DNA of 10,768 nt, taken from contig SLSM01000145.1 in NCBI GenBank assembly GCA_007130445.1, positions 1 to 10,768 of the forward strand, given 5' to 3'. Positions within the stretch are counted from its first letter, which is position 1. Each line of letters opens with the position of its first letter. Positions 6,296-10,768 of the stretch are shown here, piece by piece. A model generated the notes under the pieces. It saw only the letters and a program-made list of their open reading frames with translations, was not told where the DNA came from and searched no databases. Source of the DNA: Trueperaceae bacterium (lineage in GTDB: Bacteria; Deinococcota; Deinococci; Deinococcales; Trueperaceae). Both the position numbers and the translations under genes were made by a program.

Positions 6296-7420
6296 TCAGC
6301 GGCAGCTCGACTGCGTGTCGAACGAGACCTCGGCGCCGGTCTCGACCAAACGGTCGATCACGCGCAGGTCCACCTCGTCGAGGACGAGGCAGTTGCGGTC
6401 GAGGTTCACGGAGGTCAAGGCCGACAGGCCTTCGAGCGGTGTGATGTCGGCGATCTGGTTGCGGCTGAGGTCCAGCGTGGCGATCTGCGTGAGCTCGCTC
6501 AGCGGTGCGATCGACCTGATCGCGTTGCGCTGGAGGTTCAGGGTCCGCAGGGCCGTGAGGCTGCCGAGCGGTGTGACGTCGGTGATCTGGTTGCGGCTGA
6601 GGTCCACGGTCTCGAGGCGGTCGAGCGACAGCAGCGCCGTCAGGTCCGAGACGGCGTTGCTCTGGAGGTCGAGCAACTCGAGCTTGCCCAAGGTGAACAG
6701 GAAGGTGACCTCGCTGACCTGATTGCTGCGCAGGCTCAGCGTTCGCAACTCATGGAGCGTCGACAGCCCGCTGGCGTCGACGATCGCGTTGCCATCGAGC
6801 CGCACCACATGGAGGCCGGCCAGGCTCTGGAGGGCGTCGATGCTCTCCACCGCGTTGTTCTGCAGCTGGAGGTCGCGGAGTCGCGTCAGCCCCGCCAACG
6901 GCGAGACGTCCACGACCTCGTTGTCGCGCAGGTCGAGCTGGCGCAGGTTCGACAGCCCTTCGATGCCGGCGATGTCCGCGATCTCGTTGCGGCGCAGCTC
7001 GAGGAGCGTGAGCGCAGGGACGTCTCTGAGGCGCGACAGGTCGCGCACGGTGTTGTCGCGCAGGTAGAGCTGGGCGAGCCGCGGGAGGCCGCTCAGCGGA
7101 CCGAGATCGCTGAGCCGGTTGCCCCTGGCGTCGATCCGCGTGACGTTCACGGCCTCCTCGAGGCCGACGAAGGAGGTGATCCCGCTGTCGTTCGCGTTGA
7201 GTCGCCGGAGGCGGGTCAGGGCTCGGCAGGTGACGGCGTCGCGCTCCGCGAGGCCGAGATTGGCGCGGACGACGGCAGCGAGGGTCGGGTCGGCGAACGC
7301 GATCGGGGCGTCGGGCGCCGCGCAGTGCTCAAGGCCTCGTTGGGGTTGGACGATCGGTACGCACGCTGCGATCAAGCCAGTCACGAGCGCGAGCAGGCAT
7401 GCCGTTATCACGCGTGTCAT
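6296..7420 (-). CDS. Leucine-rich-repeat lipoprotein (internalin-like 22-residue repeats)
   Basis: This is a 374-residue exported protein. Residues 1-20 (MTRVITACLLALVTGLIAAC) form a lipoprotein signal with lipobox IAAC, so Cys20 would be lipidated. The frame is open far upstream on this strand, but ATG 7420 is chosen because it places the signal peptide exactly at the N-terminus. Residues about 41-70 resemble the helical cap seen before internalin-type repeats (FADPTLAAVVRANLGL). Residues 71-334 are twelve consecutive repeats of exactly 22 residues with the pattern LxxLxLxxNxIxDlxpLxxLxx. Residues 335-374 hold a thirteenth, degenerate capping repeat. Cys33/Cys65 and Cys344/Cys373 flank the array and could form cap disulfides. 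Such solenoids bind proteins or glycans at the cell surface; the ligand is unknown. No ribosome binding site precedes the start. Confidence 0.85.
   Translation of the reverse strand: MTRVITACLLALVTGLIAACVPIVQPQRGLEHCAAPDAPIAFADPTLAAVVRANLGLAERDAVTCRALTRLRRLNANDSGITSFVGLEEAVNVTRIDARGNRLSDLGPLSGLPRLAQLYLRDNTVRDLSRLRDVPALTLLELRRNEIADIAGIEGLSNLRQLDLRDNEVVDVSPLAGLTRLRDLQLQNNAVESIDALQSLAGLHVVRLDGNAIVDASGLSTLHELRTLSLRSNQVSEVTFLFTLGKLELLDLQSNAVSDLTALLSLDRLETVDLSRNQITDVTPLGSLTALRTLNLQRNAIRSIAPLSELTQIATLDLSRNQIADITPLEGLSALTSVNLDRNCLVLDEVDLRVIDRLVETGAEVSFDTQSSCR
6419..7210 (-). repeat. Twelve tandem 66-bp leucine-rich repeats
   Basis: The array encodes residues 71-334 of the lipoprotein with a strict 66-bp period and no insertion or deletion in any unit. 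The Asn at repeat position 9 is kept in all but the first unit, which has Ser. Most units differ considerably at DNA level, which suggests an old array under selection for its fold, apart from the near-identical pair described separately. Confidence 0.85.
6434..6606 (-). repeat. Near-identical 41-bp segments in LRR units 10 and 12
   Basis: Bases 6434-6474 and 6566-6606 match at 39 of 41 positions and are 132 bp apart, exactly two repeat units. They encode LDLSRNQIADITPL and VDLSRNQITDVTPL. No comparably long match was noticed between other units. Duplication of a two-unit block or gene conversion between units would explain it. Confidence 0.7.
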
Positions 7421-7426
7421 GTCCAC

Positions 7427-7432
7427 ATCGTA
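7427..7432 (-). promoter_or_regulatory. Candidate -10 element (TACGAT) for the LRR lipoprotein gene
   Basis: On the minus strand TACGAT fits TANNNT and ends six bases before the ATG at 7420, with no Shine-Dalgarno between. This spacing is that of a leaderless promoter. The rest of the 177-bp divergent gap (7421-7597) shows no convincing -35 box. A second -10-like match for the + strand (TATCGT, 7504-7509) and two CGTGTGC copies near 7515-7540 are too weak to call. Confidence 0.3.
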
Positions 7433-7597
7433 CGGACTCGCGCTGCCCAGCGCTGCGGCGTCTGCACACAGCCGGCCGGCAGTGGGCAGAGCAGCACCTG
7501 CGGTATCGTCGGCCGTGTGCGTGTATCGCGAACGTGTGCAGCGACGTGGCCTCACGCCGTCGGCTGGAACGCCCCGTGACGCGCTGCGGGGCGAGCG

Positions 7598-8686
7598 GTG
7601 AGCAGGAAGCCGCTGGACCTGTACCAGGCGCTGCTGGCCACCCAACCGGGTCCGGACGAGGCGACCCGCGTGCGCGCGCTGCGACGGATCTTGCGTCGTG
7701 ATCGCGGCGCCTGGCCCGACGCCGTTCGCGCCGTGTTGGACGGAGCGGCCGTGGGTGACGGCTATCTGCTCAGGGGTCTGCTGAGCATCGCGATCTTCGC
7801 TCCCGACGTGCGCGACGCCCTGTCGCGCGGGTTGCCGTTCGCCGTGGCGCGTCGCGTGAACCGTATCGACGACCCGACCGTTCGGGCCACGGTGTTGGCG
7901 CCGCTCGTCGCGCTCCCCGAGCGACCGGGCGCCGCGCTCCTGCCACGGGGCGTGTCGCGGCGCATCGAGGCGGATGCGCTCGCGGCGATCACGGCGGAGC
8001 GGTCGGCCGGCGCGAGCGCGCACATCGCGGCGGGCGCCGATGGATGGCTCGCCGCCGACGATCCGGCTGCGTCGCCGCGCCGCCTGCCTGGGCATGTGTG
8101 GGTGTTCCCGCCCAACCGCGGCGCGCCACGGGGCGCGGAACCCCTCGCGCCGCGGGTGGTGGAGGCGCTGCTGGCACGCCTGCTGCCGCGAGGTGGGGCG
8201 CTCGTCGACGTGACGGCGGGAGCGGGCACCATCGGCTCGGTGGCGCGCCGCTTCGGCGTGCGCTCGTGGTCGGGCGACATCGCGCCGGCCGCGACGTTCG
8301 TGCACCGCGCCGATGCCCGCACGCTGATGGCGGCGCCGCCGCGCGGCGTGGCGGCGGGCTGCGCCGACCTGCTCGTCGTCCACCCGCCGACGTACGCCGT
8401 GTGGCGCCGCACCCGCTCGAGCGGTCACGACGATCAGCTCGACCTGTACAGAGACGACGTCGGAGCGATGATCGCCGGCTCGCTCGCCGTGGTGCGCCGG
8501 GGCAGGCACGTGGTGGTGATCTCACGGCCGGTGCGGAGCGCCGGCGAGGTGTGGTTGGCGACGTCGCACCTGGCGGAGGGGTTGGCAGAGGCAGGCGTGC
8601 GCGTGGTCGGGTATGTCGTCGCGGTCGCGACCGGCGGAGCGGAGGACTGGCACCTGTTGATCGGCCAGGCGGCCAGGTCCGGCTGA
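7598..8686 (+). CDS. Putative DNA methyltransferase with ParB/KorB-like N-terminal region
   Basis: This is a 362-residue protein. The GTG at 7598 is the first possible start, because an in-frame stop lies at 7577-7579; GGGG at 7588-7591 is a weak ribosome binding site. Residues about 57-105 (LLRGLLSIAIFAPDVRDALS, then RGLPFAVARRVNRIDDPTVR) resemble the helix-turn-helix region of ParB/KorB proteins. Residues 163-300 look like an S-adenosylmethionine-dependent DNA methylase: HVWVFPPNRG (166-175), motif I VDVTAGAGTIGSVARRFG (203-220), an acidic SGDI (225-228), and ADLLVVHPPTY (256-266) at the place of the catalytic (N/D/S/H)PP(Y/F/W) motif, then VVRRGRHVVVI. The motif reads HPPT followed by Tyr, which departs from the usual HPPY. 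No restriction enzyme gene is adjacent, so it may be a solitary methylase. An RNA methylase or an inactive homologue remains possible. Confidence 0.6.
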   Translation: MSRKPLDLYQALLATQPGPDEATRVRALRRILRRDRGAWPDAVRAVLDGAAVGDGYLLRGLLSIAIFAPDVRDALSRGLPFAVARRVNRIDDPTVRATVLAPLVALPERPGAALLPRGVSRRIEADALAAITAERSAGASAHIAAGADGWLAADDPAASPRRLPGHVWVFPPNRGAPRGAEPLAPRVVEALLARLLPRGGALVDVTAGAGTIGSVARRFGVRSWSGDIAPAATFVHRADARTLMAAPPRGVAAGCADLLVVHPPTYAVWRRTRSSGHDDQLDLYRDDVGAMIAGSLAVVRRGRHVVVISRPVRSAGEVWLATSHLAEGLAEAGVRVVGYVVAVATGGAEDWHLLIGQAARSG

Positions 8687-8701
8687 GCCGCGGCCGGGGA
8701 C

Positions 8702-8716
8702 CGACCGCCTCGGTCG
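8702..8716 (+). terminator. Small hairpin after the methyltransferase gene
   Basis: CGACCG (8702-8707) and CGGTCG (8711-8716) pair around a CCT loop, starting 16 bases after the stop at 8686. It could end transcription before the cupin promoter, but the stem is short and no T tract follows. Confidence 0.25.
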
Positions 8717-8774
8717 ACCTGCCGACGAGCGCCTCCCGGTGCGCCGCGGCCTGTCGAGGGCCAAACAACGTGGA

Positions 8775-8780
8775 TATGAT
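8775..8780 (+). promoter_or_regulatory. Candidate -10 box (TATGAT) of the cupin gene
   Basis: TATGAT matches five of six bases of the TATAAT consensus and stands out in GC-rich sequence. It lies 71 bases before the cupin start. The -35 position upstream (about 8752-8757, TGTCGA) is poor. Together with the hairpin after the previous gene, it suggests the cupin is transcribed on its own. Confidence 0.4.
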
Positions 8781-8838
8781 GGTCGATGTTACGCGCCGCG
8801 ACGTGACTTCCGCTCGATGGTCACTGCCGCGCGTGACC

Positions 8839-8846
8839 GAAGGAGG
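8839..8846 (+). promoter_or_regulatory. Strong ribosome binding site of the cupin gene
   Basis: GAAGGAGG ends five bases before the ATG at 8852 and is the best Shine-Dalgarno in the window, so this small protein is probably well translated. It fixes the start codon. Confidence 0.7.
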
Positions 8847-8851
8847 ACGTC

Positions 8852-9208
8852 ATGCCAGAAGACCTCGCAGAGACCGCGCAGGGGTTCGTGTTCCATCACG
8901 ACCTCGCAGCGCTGGTCGGCGACATCCCAGACCAGAGCATCGTCAGTCGGCAGGTCGTCAACGACGAACTCGTCAAGGTGACCCTGTTCGGGTTCGCTGC
9001 CGGGCAGGAGCTCTCGGAGCACACCGCCAGCAAGCCGGCGATCCTGCAGGTCGTCACGGGTGAGGGTACCTTCGGCCTCGGCGCCGAGGTGATGGAGGTC
9101 GGGCCCGGCAGTTGGGTCCACATGGCGCCGCACCTGCCCCACACGGTGACCGCTCGGACGCCGCTGGTCCTGCTGCTCACGATGCTCAAGGGCGCGCGCA
9201 CCGACTGA
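8852..9208 (+). CDS. Small single-domain cupin protein
   Basis: This is a 118-residue cytoplasmic protein with one cupin barrel. Motif 1 is at GQELSEHTASKPAILQVVTG (51-70), motif 2 at VGPGSWVHMAPHLPHTV (83-99). Likely metal or ligand-site residues are His57, Gln66 and His97. The second His of the usual HxH is Ala59, and the usual motif-1 glutamate is Gln66, so the metal site is reduced. His90 and His94 lie close to motif 2. Related short cupins of unknown function share the GQxLxEHT start and the LPH end. Some bind metals or small ligands, and no catalytic reaction can be assigned. The gene has its own likely promoter and a strong ribosome binding site, and lies 113 bp upstream of nirS on the same strand. 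A role near nitrite reduction is possible only by position. Confidence 0.8.
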   Translation: MPEDLAETAQGFVFHHDLAALVGDIPDQSIVSRQVVNDELVKVTLFGFAAGQELSEHTASKPAILQVVTGEGTFGLGAEVMEVGPGSWVHMAPHLPHTVTARTPLVLLLTMLKGARTD

Positions 9209-9225
9209 CGGCGCTGGCGTGGCCA

Positions 9226-9245
9226 CAAGGGACGAATGCCCCTTG
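9226..9245 (+). terminator. Short hairpin between the cupin gene and nirS
   Basis: CAAGGG (9226-9231) and CCCTTG (9240-9245) pair around an 8-base loop, 18 bases after the cupin stop, and a short pyrimidine run (CCTTCTTC) follows. It is a weak candidate terminator. Confidence 0.35.
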
Positions 9246-9282
9246 CCTTCTTCGCGCAGGCCTGCTTGCATGAGCCAAACCC

Positions 9283-9296
9283 GGATAGATACATCC
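9283..9296 (+). promoter_or_regulatory. GGAT-N6-ATCC inverted repeat in the nirS upstream region
   Basis: GGAT (9283-9286) and ATCC (9293-9296) flank AGATAC, 25 bases before the nirS ATG. The segment is more AT-rich than its surroundings. TTGCAT at 9266-9271 with an ATACAT-like element near 9289-9294 could form a weak promoter that this repeat overlaps. No TTGAT-N4-ATCAA (FNR/Anr/DNR) box was found in the gap. An operator or promoter is inference only. Confidence 0.25.
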
Positions 9297-9309
9297 ACGT
9301 AAAGAAGAC

Positions 9310-9317
9310 GGGAGAGG
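9310..9317 (+). promoter_or_regulatory. Ribosome binding site of nirS
   Basis: GGGAGAGG lies four bases before the ATG at 9322 and supports this start, which also gives a complete signal peptide. Confidence 0.6.
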
Positions 9318-9321
9318 TACC

Positions 9322-10768
9322 ATGCGAGACACCGCGCGCCTCCGAACCCACCCCACCTGGCTCCCCACGCTCGTCCTCGCGCTCGCGCTGGCGCTCGGCC
9401 ACGCCCAGGTCGAGCCGCCGGCCATGACGCCAGATGCGTTCGCCGACGCCACCCAGGTCTACTTCGACCGCTGCGCCGGCTGCCACGGCGCCCTGCGCGG
9501 CGGCGCCACCGGGCCAGACCTGTTCCCCGCTCGCCTCGCCGAGAAGGGCACGCCGTACCTCCAGGCCATCATGTTCGGCGGCCTCCCCGGCGGCATGCCC
9601 GGCTGGGGCGCCCAGGGGGTCATGAGCATGGAGGAGATCGAGGTCATGGCCCGCTTCCTCCTCAACGAACCCCCCGCGCCGGCCCAGATCTCGCTCGATC
9701 AGATCCTCGACACGTGGGTCGTGCACGTCGCGCCCGAGGACCGCCCTAGCGAGCCGCAGCACGACCTCGACTGGGAGGACTTCTTCGGCGTGATCCTGCG
9801 CGACATGGGTCAGGTCGCCATCGTCGACGGGGCGAGCAAGGAGCTCGTCTCGCTGGTCGAGACCGGCTACGCCATCCACATCCTTCGCTCCAGCGCCAGC
9901 GGACGCTACTTCACCTCCATCGGCCGCGACGGCAAGGCCTCGCTCATCGACCTGTGGATGGACCCGCCACACGTGGTCGCCGAGGTCAAGCCCTGTTACG
10001 ACGCGCGCAGCATCGAGTCGAGCAAGTTCGAGGGGTTCGAAGACCAATACGCGATCGTCGGCTGCTACTGGCCCGCACTCGCCGTCGTCCTCGACGGCCA
10101 CACGCTCGAGCCGCTCAAGATGATCGGCACCGCGGGCTACGAGCGCGGCGCCGGGGCCTACGTCGAGGAGGCGCGCGTGGCGGCCATCGTCGCGTCGCAC
10201 TTCCACCCCGAGTGGATCGTCAACGTCAAGGAGGCCGGCCAGACCTGGTTCGTCGACTACTCGCGCCTGAGCGAGCCCGGCCAACCCCTGCCGGTGACCA
10301 TGCTCGACACCGACCTCTACCTGCACGACGGCGGTTGGGCGGGCCACCGCTACTTCGTCGTCGCCGCGAACCAGCTGCACAAGCTGATCGTGATCGACGC
10401 GCTCGAGCGCACCGTCGCCGCCGAGGTCGCGGCGGGCACGATCCCGCACCCGGGCCGCGGTGCGAACTGGCTGCACCCCGAGTTCGGACCCGTGTGGGCG
10501 ACCGGCAACCTCGGCAGCATGGAGATGACCGTCATCGGCGCCGATCCCGAAGGCAACCCCGAGCATGCCTGGGAGGCCGTGGCGCGCATCGACGTCCCCT
10601 ACACCGGCAACCTGTTCCTCAAGACCCACCCAGCCAGCCCCTGGGTCATCTACGACTTCGTGATGAGCCCGAGCCCCGTCGGCGCCGCCAGCCTCTGCGC
10701 CGTCGACAAGGTCACGCTCACCGCCGAGACGTGTTGGGAGGTCCCGGGCGCCACCGACGTGCACGCCC
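9322..10768 (+). CDS. nirS: Cytochrome cd1 nitrite reductase NirS, 3' end outside window
   Basis: NirS reduces nitrite to nitric oxide in the periplasm during denitrification. The first 482 codons are present; about 80-120 residues are missing, judged from the family length of roughly 560-600. Residues 1-28 are a Sec signal peptide (hydrophobic core LPTLVLALALALG, likely cut after GHA). The cytochrome c domain has CAGCH at 51-55 and a probable Met92 ligand in GGMPGWG. The eight-bladed d1 domain starts near residue 130 (TWVVHVAPEDRPSEP). Its heme d1 ligand is His186 (GYAIHILRSSASGRY), and the two distal-pocket histidines are His335 (YLHDGGW) and His376 (IPHPGRGANW), matching His182, His327 and His369 of Pseudomonas aeruginosa NirS. 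SIESSKFEGFEDQYAIVG and HPEWIVNVKE are further family signatures. NirF lacks heme c; NirN is the main alternative but fits less well. Confidence 0.9.
   Translation, partial: MRDTARLRTHPTWLPTLVLALALALGHAQVEPPAMTPDAFADATQVYFDRCAGCHGALRGGATGPDLFPARLAEKGTPYLQAIMFGGLPGGMPGWGAQGVMSMEEIEVMARFLLNEPPAPAQISLDQILDTWVVHVAPEDRPSEPQHDLDWEDFFGVILRDMGQVAIVDGASKELVSLVETGYAIHILRSSASGRYFTSIGRDGKASLIDLWMDPPHVVAEVKPCYDARSIESSKFEGFEDQYAIVGCYWPALAVVLDGHTLEPLKMIGTAGYERGAGAYVEEARVAAIVASHFHPEWIVNVKEAGQTWFVDYSRLSEPGQPLPVTMLDTDLYLHDGGWAGHRYFVVAANQLHKLIVIDALERTVAAEVAAGTIPHPGRGANWLHPEFGPVWATGNLGSMEMTVIGADPEGNPEHAWEAVARIDVPYTGNLFLKTHPASPWVIYDFVMSPSPVGAASLCAVDKVTLTAETCWEVPGATDVHA

Noticed and set aside
7421..8509. Minus-strand extension of the LRR lipoprotein over the divergent gap and methyltransferase gene
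   Set aside because: It would bury the lipoprotein signal in the middle of a protein; the sequence there is Arg/Ala-rich without domains.
9209..9321. Search for an FNR/Anr/DNR box before nirS
   Set aside because: No TTGAT-N4-ATCAA-like site is present; only a GGAT-N6-ATCC repeat of unknown meaning was found.
8896..10764. Long minus-strand open frame (about 620 codons) opposite the cupin and nirS
   Set aside because: It mirrors codon-phase bias of the GC-rich + strand genes. The + strand has clear cytochrome cd1 motifs, while the antisense product is low-complexity (rich in Gly, Ala, Asp, Arg) with no recognisable domain.
1..10768. Search for tRNA, rRNA, CRISPR, insertion sequence or attachment site
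   Set aside because: No cloverleaf, spacer-repeat pattern, transposase motif or terminal inverted repeats were seen. The only tandem repeat is the coding LRR array.

Overview
The window is GC-rich bacterial DNA with a strong bias for G or C at third codon positions. Genes are tightly packed and run mostly on the + strand. The organism cannot be named from the sequence. A Sec-exported cytochrome cd1 and a lipobox lipoprotein suggest a cell with an exported, periplasm-like compartment. Two genes lack a Shine-Dalgarno but have a TANNNT element 6-9 nt before the start codon, which resembles the leaderless promoters of Deinococcota and Actinobacteria. A high-GC Deinococcota lineage is a reasonable but unproven guess.

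Positions 1-4734 hold the 3' part of an Mrp/Mnh-type multisubunit cation/H+ antiporter operon. It contains the end of an MrpC/NuoK-like subunit, then three consecutive antiporter-like (Proton_antipo_M) membrane subunits of 486, 502 and 546 residues. Successive reading frames overlap by 11, 4 and 4 bp. The first two keep the full set of charged residues on the proton path. The third has Val at the usual TM5 glutamate position and carries a C-terminal extension with an extra membrane helix.

Positions 4764-6240 hold two coupled genes: a zinc-ribbon plus TerB-like protein, and a class I-type PPK2 polyphosphate kinase overlapping it by 14 bp. A perfect 28-bp GC palindrome follows in the 55-bp convergent gap and probably ends transcription from both sides.

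Position 6296-7420 (minus strand) encodes an exported lipoprotein with twelve exact 22-residue leucine-rich repeats plus a thirteenth capping one. It diverges from 7598-8686 (+), a methyltransferase-like protein with a ParB/KorB-like helical N-terminus and an atypical HPPTY motif.

Positions 8852-10768 hold a small single-domain cupin with a strong ribosome binding site. After it comes nirS, the cytochrome cd1 nitrite reductase of denitrification, which is cut by the right edge after 482 codons with its heme c site and all three key d1-site histidines present.

The antiporter (ion homeostasis and energy coupling), PPK2 (polyphosphate/nucleotide balance) and NirS (anaerobic respiration) are all energy-related, but the window gives no direct proof that they work together. 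No tRNA, rRNA, CRISPR array, insertion sequence or phage gene was seen.
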